Assembly: GCA_023334545.1 (NCBI GenBank) | Contig: JAADVB010000045.1 | Span: forward strand, 32,173 to 96,172 | Length of the DNA stretch: 64,000 nt | Reading direction: 5' to 3' | From: Salisapilia sapeloensis | Lineage: Eukaryota; Oomycota; Peronosporomycetes; Peronosporales; Salisapiliaceae | In this document: in pieces, positions 53,201 to 64,000 of the stretch | Numbering within the stretch: position 1 is the first letter of the stretch | How the letters are laid out: each line of letters begins with the position of its first letter | Position numbers and translations under genes: made by a program | Notes under the pieces: model-generated | What the model was told of the DNA's origin: nothing | Seen by the model: the letters and a program-made list of their open reading frames with translations, nothing else | The model's database searches: none

Positions 53201-56200
53201 TCAAGATCTCCAATCCGACCAAAGTCCCCACGACAGTCGATTTCCAGATACTCCCGACACCTAGTGGTGGTAGCAATGATGCTGGAGCAACGAAAGCACA
53301 GGAAATGATCCTCCAAGCGTTTGTTATTCAGCCGACTACGTGGGAGATCCCACCACTAGAGTACCGATATGTAAATGTGTACTTCCGACCGTCGGCTATT
53401 CTATCCTACCGAGCTCTCTTCTCAGCTCAGGTTGCTGGAGGTCCAGATACCTTGCCGACAGAAGACAAGCTTCTATCGTTTGAAGTGAGAGGAGAAGGCA
53501 CAATGCCTTGCGTCACAGTCATCACTCCAATCGAACGTGATGCTGCTGGAGCCATCCCACTAGACTTTGGCAACGTCCGTGTGTCCAAGACCAAGACACA
53601 GTCTGTTGTGATACGAAACGATGGACTACTGCCTGCGACGGTGCTCTTCTGGATGCCGAAGAACGCCAACTTTATCTTTGCAGCAGGCAATAGCTCCATG
53701 GTTCTAGCGCCAGCAACATCCGAGACGCTCGAGATTCAGTTCAAGCCACGCAGAGTACACAGTGAGCCGAGCAAGTCGGTGCTCAAGATCAGTGTTCAGA
53801 ACAATCCCTTCGACGAAACAGTAGTCACGTTGACAGGATCTGGATACAACGAAGACGTTGTGTTCGAAGAGCTGCCAATGGATCACATAGATGAGCTTCA
53901 TTTCGGTCACTTGGTGCTGCCAAAGACAAGTGAAGAGGAGGAAACGCCAGTAGAGCCAACACAGACACAGCAGATCTTTTCTATTTCCAACACTTGCTCC
54001 TCGACCGTCCGGTTCGAGTGGTCAAGTCCATCGCCTTTTACATTTTCTCCAGCACTTGGTCACCTCCCTCCGCACTCGAGTAAAGCTATCACAGCAACGT
54101 TCATTACCTCGGAGCCAATCGTGTGTACAGACATTGCAGCGACACTAAACACGCAGACGATCGAGTACCCTGCAGACGAGGAACAGGCTGCAGACGGATG
54201 GGATGATCTATCTCGCGTCGTGTCTTTCGATGGCGACGACAGTAACACTGCAGAGGAAACGACATCACCGGAACCAACGTACGAAGCGATCGGTTCTCCA
54301 TCGTCTTCTACGCTCAAGTGCTTTGCCAATGCGGACACTCCGACATTCAAGTGTGAAACGACAGTCGTCCTCTTTAAACAAGCGTTCATGCTCCAAGTCT
54401 ATACGCACACGATCTCCATTCGTAACAGTAGCAAGATAGATCTAGAGTTCTCTTGGCGATGGGAAGCAGCATATGACGCTCTTCTCGTTCTCGATGAAGA
54501 CTTCCCCTTTGACATATCTCCATCCTCCGGTACTATCCATCCAGACCAGGAACAGTCATTCGTCATCAAATTCGCTCCTGTAGAAGTGAATGAAACACAC
54601 TGCACGCTCTTCTTCGACATACTCGGCTCAAGCGATGAATCACTCTTCCATCGCATACACGTTCGAGGCAGCTCCCTCCGTCCAGCCTGCCACTTTGACC
54701 TGGAACGCAGTGATTACCCGCAGCATCGTGCACCACATCTCCCTGGCCCAACAGGTGAGATCGGACCACTGGACTCTTCTATCCGGATCATTGAGATGGA
54801 ATCCCTTGGCGTTCGTGTCAAAAACACGCGTCGATTCTACGTCGTGAACCCTACGAACGTATCGTACGAGTTCTCTTGGACACCTGAAGGAGAAGTCAAC
54901 TCGAGCTTCCGATGCGTCACACCCAGAGGTCTCATGCTCGGAGGGAAACGATGCGAAATGGTCTTCGAGTTCATTCCTCAGCAGCTATCGATTCAAGAAA
55001 TGTTCTATCGCTTCCGTATTCCTCACTTCCAAATCAACCAGCTCTTCCTAGTCGTTGGGAAAACTACTGAGCCTCGAGTCATGTTGGATCGTGGTAACCT
55101 CAACTTTAATTCGCTCTTGCTAGGGTCCAAAGCAACGCAGAGCTTGACGCTTGTCAACCAAGAGCATCTTCCGTTCCACTTTGTCTTTGATAAGTCATCT
55201 CTGGACTTTGCAGGGGAAGCTCCAGCGTTGCTGGTGCATCCGTTGAGTGGTGTCGTACCACCGAATGGACGCTGTAGCATCGGCATTGAGTTCATGCCGA
55301 CAGAAGAAAAGCAGTACAACTTTAACGTGAACTGTATCGTCAAGCGAAAACCTACTCGACTCTCGCTTAACGTCAAAGGAGAGGGCTATGCTGTCCATGA
55401 CTCTCTGCGTATCCTCTCAACCGACAGAGAAGACAGCACGGATGTTGTATATGGGGCTGACAACGTACTCGACTTTGGTGTCGTGCCTGTGAACGAAATG
55501 TGCGTCCGGTCGATCGAGATCCAGAACGGAGGCAAGTTTAATTTCGACTTCAGTTGGAACGAAGCTAGGCTTCCTAGCGCTCTGTCCATCGACCCAACCC
55601 AAGGGACAGTCAAGAAGACAGGCACCACAATCTGTGAAGTTCGCTTCAGTCCGACCGCACAGACGTCCCTCGATGGCGCCCAACTCATCTGCACCATCGC
55701 TGGCCATCGCAACTATACATTCCACCTACGTGGCTCTGGTGTCCCACCTTCCTTGCATCTCTCCTTCTCCCACCACGACTTTGGCTCGTGCTTTATCGCA
55801 GAGCCGAATGCCAATCCTATCACTCAGACAACAGCTCTGACGATTGTGAATATGGACTTGGAAATGTCTGTAGACCTAGACTGTACGTTTGAGAATAAGC
55901 CCCACTTACGTGTCGAGTGTCCGCCGACAGTACTCGGTCCAAGAGATAGCGTCAACGTTCCAATAACCTTTATAGCGAGACAAGAAGCAGAGTATCTAGA
56001 AGCAGTCATGTTTGTCGTGAATGGAACGACGACGATGAGCGTCACCATTCGAGGCGAAGGCGTTGTGCCAAAGGTAGATCTCGTAAACAGCGCCATGCAG
56101 AATGTCGCATTTGGAAACGTTCCTGTCGGCCAGCAAGTCACTCGGACCATTCGTCTCATCAATCGAAGCAAACGCACAGCAGACATCGAGGTCTCTGGTA

Positions 56201-58272
56201 GTCCCTCTGCATCCGGATTATCCGTACTCGACAGCATCGGTGTCGCTGTCTTACCACAGCACGAGGTGAGCTTACGACCGAAGGAGACGATGGATCTAGA
56301 AGCTCGCTTTACTCCGACAGAAAGAGTGCCTATGTTTGACGAAAGTGTTTTCATCCGCGTAGCTGGTAGTACAAAGCGCTTATTCACAGTGTCTGGAAGT
56401 AGCCAAGGCATGGACGTATCTCTCGAAGCAGATCTCATATCCTTCGGAACTGTCTGTCTCGGCAGTCAGCTCGTGCGTCAGGTGCGAATGCAGAATAGAG
56501 GAGACTTGCCGGCGAAATACCGCTGGAACTCGATATCCTTCGCGCCAGACTTTTCCATCTCACCTGCAGATGGTACCGTCATGCCCAACAGCCACAAGAC
56601 GTTCGACATTGTCCTTAAGCCACAGACAGTCAATCCAGACATTCGATATAACAACCTCTTGTGTACCATCGACGGGCAAGTTTCTCCTCTAAAGATATCG
56701 CTCACTGCTTCTTGCATCGAGCAAGACGTTCAGTCGATCCAAGAAGTCCGATTCGATGCAAAGGTCCGAGAAGAATCGACAGAGAAGATCATTCTGGACA
56801 ATCCGAGCGATATGTCGTGGAACCTCGTGCCGGTTGTGCAGGGAGAGTACTGGAGGTGCGTCCACAGTATCGCCGTTCCAGCCAAAGGGTCAGCTACGCT
56901 TGAAGTCATCTACCAGCCACTCCGGATGACGAGTCAGAATGAGTCGGATGATGAAGCGTATAACCGACCAGCAGAGCATGTAGGCTCCATCTTCTTTGCC
57001 ATACCGGACGGAAGTGCTCGTAGGTATAATCTCATCGGTGTCGCACGTCCGCCGGACACTGCTGGAAGTCTCAGCATGAGCACCCCGGCGAAAAAGCCTC
57101 TGGCCATTGCGATTCCGGTGAAGAATTGGCTCAAGAGTGCCCAGTCGTTCAGCGTGGACATTGAAAAGCCACCTCCAGAGGAAGGAGTAGTTGCACAAGG
57201 ACCGTCAGTGCTTACAGTTCAAGGCAGTTCGCAACGGAACTACGTCCTCAAGTTCCAGTGTTATGTAGAGAAACAAGTGGCCTTACAAGTTCGTTTCGTG
57301 AATGCCGAGACAGGAGAATATGTTGTCTGTCAAGTGAATGTGGAGGTAACACAGGCGATGGAAGTCGATACATTGTCCTTTGATGCTCCTGTCCGACAGT
57401 CTGTGAAGAAGATCATTACGATTGAAAACCCTCTTCCGGACACCTGCGACGTCAACTTTGCGAATGGTGAAAACTGGTGGAAGTGTACGCATCCTACGGT
57501 GCGAGTGTCGGAGTTACGCAGTATGTCTCGACGACCAGAAGGTAGCTACGAAGTCGAGTTCCGGCCTATATTGTATTCGGCTGACGTACAAGAAGCTGAG
57601 CTCACGATATCTTTCCAAGAACTTGGAGACTACACGTACAAGCTACTGCTAAAGACGCAACCTGCATCCACAGACCGGACACTTACGTTCTCTGCACCTC
57701 TGGGCGGTCGAGACACACAGACGTTTACCTTCACCAGCTACTCTTCGACTGCAGACGATCTCGCTTGCTCTGTCTCTCCCAACCAATTCTTCAGTACTCC
57801 TGCATCATGTCGAGTGGAGGGGTCTACTGACTGGGACGGTCGAGAATCCTCTGTTCAGATTCAGTTCGAACCGGAAGCACTAGGAGAAGTCCACGACACG
57901 CTGACTGTTCGCTCTGATCGTGTTGGTGAGTTCAAGTGTGCTCTCATTGGCCATGCAACAGCCCCACTCCCGAGAGGTCCATTCGTCTTCTCTGGTAGTC
58001 ACGAAGTATCGTTCCGGAACGTCTATTCATCCGCGACAAACTTTGTTTGCTCCGTGGACAACCCGCGCTTCGTTCTCTCAGCTAAGAGTCTGTCGATTCC
58101 AGCGAAAGCATCCAAGAGTGTCAACGTCAAGTACGATCGATCCATCACGGTGGAGGGGCAAGAGAAGTCTGGACCGACTGCTGGTGGGGATACGTGCAAG
58201 CTCTTTATCTCTTGTCCGGAGAAAGAGAACACACCGACATGGATCTACTACCTTCAATCGCCAGAATCATAA
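44224..58272 (+). CDS. HYDIN: HYDIN, axonemal central-pair protein with many ASH/MSP repeats
   Basis: The main exon runs 44400-58272 (4624 codons) without interruption. A phase-compatible first exon 44224-44339 (60-nt intron) is tentative; together 4662 aa. HYDIN is a C2b central-pair projection protein needed for flagellar motility. Beyond the first 40 residues the alignment to human HYDIN is continuous, with recurring LDFG starts of ASH/MSP beta domains (at least 18 seen, e.g. LLDFGDIF, VLDFGSIVLG, SLDFGLVRVG, ISFGTVCLG). The middle region corresponds to the vertebrate ATP-binding domain but its P-loop reads LGPPKCGVTT with the Lys missing. Low-complexity acidic linkers occur at about 50400-50650. 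It ends SPES, convergent with STN1. Confidence 0.95.
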
Positions 58273-58493
58273 CGAGAATAGAAATTGTATTATGTTAACC
58301 GAAACCGGTGGCAAGTCTTGCTCTGTGTGATGCTGCCTTCACGCAGCATGCACTTGACCGATAGCTCAATCCATTGCGGTCGAAGGTTCTTCCACACCTT
58401 TTGGAAGAGAATGCTGTCTCGAATTTCTCCCATTGAAAGACCGTTGGCACCTGTTAATACGCTTCAGTGGGGAGAGGAGTCATGATCTATATG

Positions 58494-59647
58494 CTAAGGA
58501 TAGATACTTTGCTCTAGCGTCCGTGTGATGACGAGGATGACCGAGCGGATCGTCACAAACTCGTGCTCATCAGTCGCTTCGTTCTTTAGTGAGAGCAGCC
58601 CGGTGGATCTGAGGGTTGAGAATACACGACGCAGATCCCGACTTGTAAGGTTGTCTCTTCCTGTCGTGCTTAATTTCTACTCCCAAGTCATGACTTATTC
58701 TTCCTGTAGCTGTACGCTTCGAAAGCACTAGAGTACCTCTCTTTCGATGGCAAAGGAGGTTCGGACAGAGACAGCACAGACGGTATCTGCCACCTCTTGT
58801 TCCTCGAGTACCCAAAATTGCTCCAGTAGAGACTGCAGAATGGCAACAAGAAGTCGATCGCTGCGTTCCGCTTCTGGCCGATTCACATATTCATCCGTCA
58901 GTTCGTCATCAAGATCGAGCGTCTTGAAGGCTCTCTCTGCAATCTGAGTCCACAGTTCACTCTCATCAGCTAATGCCCCGGCACTTGGTCCATAGGCATC
59001 GCAAGGATGAGAATATATTGTTTCCGACAGCTCCTGCACTCGCAGCCAGTGCAAAATCTCTTCATTCGGATCCTCCACCTTGGTCATTCGAATCAGTCGG
59101 ATCTCTCGCGACCTGTTCTGTCGATCAGCCCAGCCAACATACATCTATGTAAAATAAACGTACGCGTTCGTATCGCCAAAAGACCGAGTGTCCATATTAA
59201 GTTTCCCTTCCACGCGGACGAGGTCTCCGAGATAAACCTCGCTCTTGGCGTTCGGATCCCATCGAACCACTTGCACCAACGCAGTTCCGTCGTCAATGAG
59301 ATACTCCACTACATCCATCCGTCTTAGACGCTCGGCTAGCTAACGAGTTTCATGTACTGGTCGCACCTCGTTCCGAACGAACAACAATGGACGTGACGAT
59401 GCCAACGACCTGGGCTTTTGTCAAGAGTCTCGACCGGTAGAACCACCCGTCAGCCCACGTCCACGCATGCGTGCAAGGCAGGTCTTCAAACGTCGATATA
59501 CGTGTATTCAATTGCTGTCCGAAGACCGATACAAAAGCCTATTTCCTACCCTCGTCAGCTCCCCCTTTACCGTTTATCTCTTCCTGCACGTACCCACGTG
59601 AGCGGGTCCTCGTTCACACGTCGTCCTGCCGCTTCTACGTCGTCCAT
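58494..59647 (-). CDS. STN1: CST complex subunit STN1 (OB-fold telomere protein)
   Basis: Five exons (59594-59647, 59367-59538, 59164-59335, 58737-59112, 58494-58676) encode 318 aa in phase. STN1 with CTC1 and TEN1 binds single-stranded DNA and helps polymerase alpha fill in telomere C-strands. Evidence: EDPLTWAFVSVFG at the N-terminus (like DPVFLAFAKLY in human), the OB fold with AQVVGIVTSIVV, YLIDDGTALVQVVRW, LGDLVRVEGKL and REIRLIRMTKVEDP, then two C-terminal winged-helix segments, the last ending LEQSIYP. Intron 2 (59336-59366) is 31 nt in the preferred model, unusually short; a 43-nt donor is the alternative. The start is 37 bp from RecQ. Confidence 0.85.
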
Positions 59648-59684
59648 TTTCGTCCAGTCAAAATCTCTTCCTGCTTCCTAGACG

Positions 59685-61519
59685 ATGTGGTCGGTGCAGA
59701 GATCTCTCGGCCGTCAGGTCGTCGATAGGCGACTTCGATGGCTCAGTACACGCGCAGACGTTGTCCGAATGCTCATTGATACGCACGAGACGCCACAGCT
59801 ACAGCCAGCACAAGAGGAAGCTATAAACGCTGCGGTGGATGGCTACTCGATCTTCCTTCATCAGCGCACGGGGGCAGGCAAGAGCCTGGCGTTCCAAGCG
59901 CCTGCCTTACTAGACTCTACAGACCGACCTACGATCGTCATCTCTCCTCTCGTGGCTCTCATTCATGTATGAATCGTCTACTTGTATCCATCGACCATCA
60001 AATGAGTAGCTCCTGTAGGACCAAGTAGATGCGCTACGACGTAAGGGGGTCGAGGCGGAGAAGCTCATGGGAGACCGTGTCAAGAGCATCACCCACCTAA
60101 GACGCCGACTGGAGGGCACAAGGCTCATTTACACGACACCTGAGTTCCTGCTACTAAACACAGCGATGCAGACGTGGATCCAGGAAGCTTCTCGTGCTAA
60201 TCACGTCGCTCGCATCGTCTTGGACGAAGCGCATTGCGTTTTAGAATGGGGAACGAGCTTCCGACCTTCGTATCTGGAGCTATGTCGATGGAGAGACCGA
60301 TACTTTAGCAACGTTCCTGTGACCTTGACGACCGCCACGATCACAGACGACGACATCCACACCCTCGCATCTCGCTTCCATCTGCAGATACTTTGGAATG
60401 AACGGACCATGAGATCCGAGAGGTATGGATACATGAAGCTCATTCAGCACTTTTCTGACCGGCCAAATCTCCGTCTGGAGGTGGTGAAGAAGACTTCGAC
60501 AGTCGCAGCCAAGTACATTGCCAGTCGCATCCAGTCGAAACCTACGATCGTCTACTGTCTCACCAAGAACGAAGCAGAGAAAGTCAGTGCAGAGCTCCAG
60601 GCGAACGGATGCAGCGCTGGCGTCTACCACAGCGGCATGCCTCGATCCAAGCGAGAATTCGTCCGGAAGCGCTGGATGGGCGGACAGCTCTCGGTCATTT
60701 GTGCCACCAGTGCCTTTGGCGTGCGTTTATATCTCATGAGTCTCGTAAATAAATGCTAAGGAGGCCAGTAGATGGGCATCGACCGACCGGACGTCCGCTT
60801 CATCGTCCACTACTCTCTCCCTCTCTCCCTCTCCTTGTATCATCAGCAGTCGGTACGTCCACATCGTAGTGATCTAGTATCTAGTAGTAACGAGTGACTA
60901 CAGGGGAGGGCCGGACGCGACGGTCAGAGTGCTGTCTGTCTCCTGCTGTACAATGACCAGGACCGACAGAGAGCTGGGTACGTCGCGAGAGACGTGAGTC
61001 TATCAGACGCTAGCACTCCATCGTCTGGTGGAGGTAGTCGAGCAGACATCGAGGACGTGGCAGCCTTGTGCGAGACGACTGGGTGTCGGAAGGAAATTCT
61101 GTATCAGCACTTTGGCTTCCGCTTCCAGTCGCGAGAGTGCAACCGAAACTGTAACTGTGGCAGCATGCCTCTGCTGGATGCAGAGGAGAGTGCGTTGATA
61201 GAGAAAGAGTCCGACAGTTCTGTCGGTGGAAGACAAAAGGGGCTGAAGACACGAGTGCCGGATGCGCAGATTGAGATTCTGTACCACCGACTGAAGATCA
61301 AGGGAGACAAGCATGGACTGGCCAGAAGAGAGCGCCTATCTCGAAAGACCATCGCTGTATGTATTGAGAGAAAGTATTGTATCACATAGACTGAAGACTT
61401 GGATGTAGACGATACTGGAGCATCAGCCACAGACCAGGGAGGAGATGGGGGCGATTCGAGGCGTGGATAGGAAAGCAGTAGACGTGTTCTTTGATGAGTT
61501 TTATTTTACGAGAAAATAA
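59685..61519 (+). CDS. RecQ-family DNA helicase (short form)
   Basis: Five exons (59685-59966, 60019-60720, 60772-60852, 60904-61356, 61409-61519; introns 51-52 nt) encode 542 aa. RecQ helicases unwind DNA 3'-5' in repair and recombination. Visible: Gln in PAQEEAI (motif 0), Walker A RTGAGKS with Lys66, LDEAHCVLEWGTSFRPSY (motif II and aromatic loop), TTATITDDD, IVYCLTKNEAEKV, VYHSGM, AFG-MGIDRPDVRFIVHY and GRAGRDGQS (motif VI). The RecQ zinc region shows CRKEILYQHFG and a C-x-x-x-C-x-C cluster. The first 25 residues are Arg-rich and acid-poor until Asp14, so a mitochondrial location is possible. No full HRDC domain is seen. Confidence 0.92.
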
Positions 61520-61521
61520 AG

Positions 61522-63176
61522 TCATACGTTTCTGTCTCTATGCGTCCCTAGTCGAAGACGGATGACGTCGTGGTAGAGCAGGGGGAGGAGGAAGACACAC
61601 GCCATGCACACTCCTACCTCCAACAGCACGAAGACTGGTCCCCACGAGCACACTTCTACGCAGTGTGGGTCCCGAGGATCGCATCCTGCTGGTTCCCGAT
61701 GGCAGTTCGACAGATACCCCACGAGGTACTGGACGAGAGCTGCTCCGATACTACCTGTGCCGTCGATGATGCCAGTGACAGTCGCAAGAGCAGCCGAATC
61801 TCCACGGATGCTCTTGTGTGTTCCTAAGTCGGCCGAGATGGCGGTACTGATGAGGTTGGCAGGTCCTCCAAGCATGAATCCAGAGGAGAAGAGGAGGAAA
61901 CCAGTGGCGCCATAGGTGGATGTATGGAGAGAGTAGATGGTGAAGAAGGAGCAGAGAAGCATGCCTACTAGAACAGGTGCTCGTACGCCCATGTAGTCTG
62001 AGATGTATCCACCTATGAAACCTCCTACGATCTGCCCAGCATCGTAGAGCATCTACTTGGTAGAGATGAGTGGTGATAAGTAGAGAGCAGAGAGGATACG
62101 TACGGAGAAAGCATCGGCCTTGGAGTTTTCCATGTGAAAGTTGGCGGTGAGGTAGAATGGAAGCCAGAAGAAGAGAGCGTAGTTGACGCTCTTGAGGCAG
62201 GCATACGACAGCGAGTACGGAATCACCTACTCGTACGACAAATGTACTTTTATACTCTGCATCAAAGACACGAGTAAGAGAATAGCTACCCCAGGAACAA
62301 GCCACGCCTCGCAGAATGAGATGCCGCGTTGGGGAATAGAAGGTCTTGGACTCACTCCTTCCTCCTCCGTCCCGGCCGTTTCTACGCTAGGTGATACTGG
62401 TTCCTCTACATCTAGCTTTTGATGGCGATATGGAGCATCGGCAGGACTCGGGACGAGATAAACGTGCATGAGTAGGCCGTGGAGACCAACGCAAACGGCA
62501 GTTAGTACGATCCCAGCTTTCCATGCCACCGACCTGTCCATCAGCTCGAACATCATGGCGACCATGGCCGTCCCCAAGATGTTACCCAAACAAGCATTTC
62601 CACTCCAAAGTCCAAACGCAGCTGATAGCACAAAGAGTTTATGCATTTGATAGATAGTTTAGCGTATTGATATTGTTCGTACCCCCTCGTTCGTCATGAC
62701 CAAACCATTTGCCCATGACGGCGACGTTTGCTGGCAAGCCAGACGACTGAACCAACCCATTGGCAGCCCATAGCGTAGCGTAGAAACTCAAGGCGTGAAT
62801 ATCTACGAAGGCACCTAATCCGAAAGCAAGCACAATAGCCGCTGTCAGACCCATACCACCCGACAGAATCTTCCGGAGATCCCACTCGTCCGCTAGCATT
62901 CCACTTTTGCAAAGATAAAATCATACTCCGAAGCGAACGAGCAATTAACTAAGTCTACCTGACGTAGAGACCCATGGCGTAGAGAGCGAGGAAGAGCGTG
63001 TCAAGAACTCCCGCCATCTTGGCTTGCTGCGAATGATCGTAGAGAGAGGATTCGAACCACCCCTCGCGACTCATCTCGCTCTTGACGGCAGAAAAGCTCT
63101 TTCGACAGGCATGGAGCAGTGCAAAGCTCCAGAAAGTGAGGAAGAATGCCCCGCTTTTGCTCGCGAAGGTCGCCAT
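61522..63176 (-). CDS. SLC37-type sugar-phosphate/phosphate antiporter (MFS)
   Basis: Five exons (62959-63176, 62683-62903, 62290-62621, 62104-62226, 61522-62052; introns 55, 61, 63 and 51 nt) encode 474 aa. The family exchanges glucose-6-phosphate or glycerol-3-phosphate for phosphate, often at the ER. Visible: WSFALLHACRKSFSAVK in helix 1, VMGKWFG, AAFGLWSGNACLGNILG, VPG-VIPYSLSYACLKSVNY and FFWLPFYL, GGYISDYMGVRAPVL, ALATVTGIIDGTGSIGAALVQYL, and about eleven helices. The pattern is closest to SLC37A3. The 63-nt intron is preferred to a 45-nt one because it restores PGVIPYSL. The stop codon lies 2 bp from that of RecQ on the other strand. Confidence 0.92.
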
Positions 63177-64000
63177 CCCGATGCCTTCACCTTTGTAAAT
63201 GTTTGTGTAATGGGTATTGAAGTTGGGCCGAACGGATAGATCAGGAGCTAGAGGATTGCCATCTGTTCAGGCTATAGTCTCATCACCCATTAACGAGACT
63301 CGCATGAAAGTACTTTCACGGGACCCAACTCTATTTTACGTTGCCGAGACCGGCATCAAAACAATTCATATACTGCGTTGCATCTAGCCACTGTCCGAGC
63401 GCTATGAAAATCGCATCTGGAAAACAAAGCATTAATGCCATGAAGCTTCATTAATATCAGAAATTAACCTGGCACTGGCGAGATTGTTTAATTAATAGCT
63501 GTCTATCCACTTCAATGGTACATTGTATGCTCTTACATCCACGGTCCAGACTTCACAAGCATCTGATTGTAGCCCAAACGAACAGAAAACCTTGCCTACG
63601 AAACCCAGAAAACCTCGTCAACGCTTTCACTGGATAAAAATAGAGTAATCATAATATCGCAAAACCTCGAGAGCTTATGAACTAAAGACATTACTTTTCA
63701 ATCACGTTCGTTGTTGCTTACGTATTGGTCCTATGGCAAATAAGCCTGACTACTAAATGGAAAACAAAATCTAATCAAATCTCTAACTATTGAATTTGTT
63801 CTCTGAGATTTAAAGACGATAGCAAGCTATACTGCTTCAACAAAGCGGTTAATTCACCGAATAGCATATTTTTTGCGCATGAGGGCTCAGCTCATGCATG
63901 TTGTTTGTTTGAAGTTGCCAATGACGACAACAAGCTCTACGAAGAAAGTTACGTCGACGATGTGGCTCGAAGCTGCGAATGCAAACAAGACATGATAGAC
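63177..64000. other. Intergenic, no gene seen
   Basis: The last 824 bp are AT-rich and hold only short frames. The first part, just upstream of the SLC37 start, likely contains its promoter. No tRNA, repeat or conserved motif was recognised. A gene could begin beyond the window edge. Confidence 0.5.

Noticed and set aside
62227-62271. 45-nt intron in the SLC37 gene
   Set aside because: The 63-nt choice removes a nonconserved insert and restores PGVIPYSL.
63048-63066. tRNA T-arm-like string (GGTTCGAATCC on the minus strand)
   Set aside because: It falls inside the SLC37 coding exon and no acceptor or anticodon stem surrounds it.

Overview
This 64 kb window is nuclear DNA from a eukaryote, most likely an oomycete (flagellated stramenopile). 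Three things point there. Introns are tiny and uniform (almost all 48-75 nt, GTAC/GTAT donors, TAG acceptors). Several promoters carry a motif resembling the oomycete initiator plus flanking element. Flagellar genes (HYDIN, DRC12) sit beside a fungal-style NAG kinase/reductase fusion and a plant-type PRMT10. The genus cannot be fixed from sequence alone. No organelle, viral, CRISPR, insertion-sequence, rRNA or tRNA signal was found.

Layout. 0-9 kb: a RuvC-like nuclease, then a divergent arginine-pathway pair (mitochondrial carbamoyl-phosphate synthase and NAG kinase/NAGP reductase), then an SPG1/Tem1 GTPase. 9-16.9 kb: a TRP-like membrane protein, a small tail-anchored protein, PRMT10, mitochondrial methionine aminopeptidase and the geranylgeranyltransferase I beta subunit. 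18-28.6 kb: proteasome RPN1, YIF1, DCP2, PRP3, a TPR/membrane protein and DRC12. 28.7-36.3 kb: a glycosyltransferase pseudogene with two in-frame TAG codons, a CaMK-like kinase, TMEM104 and mitochondrial aconitase. 36.3-41.6 kb: gene-poor, with a small secreted protein and an orphan ORF. 41.6-44 kb: SNU13, SNIP1, a BLOC1S4-like protein and a broken membrane/coiled-coil ORF. 44.2-58.3 kb: HYDIN in almost one exon. 58.5-63.2 kb: STN1, a RecQ helicase and an SLC37-type transporter.

The organisation is compact and mostly alternates head-to-head and tail-to-tail pairs. STN1 and RecQ start codons are 37 bp apart, SNIP1 and BLOC1S4 26 bp apart, and the RecQ and SLC37 stop codons only 2 bp apart. Some pairs share biology: CPS and NAGK/NAGPR are mitochondrial arginine enzymes that both bind N-acetylglutamate, STN1 and RecQ are both DNA-maintenance proteins, and SNU13/SNIP1 with PRP3 are splicing-related.

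Exon models were built by hand from GT-AG sites and kept only if frame and family similarity agreed. No homology search could be run, so family names rest on recognised motifs and remembered family sequence. HYDIN's N-terminus, one STN1 intron and the ORF near 43.7-44.1 kb remain uncertain.
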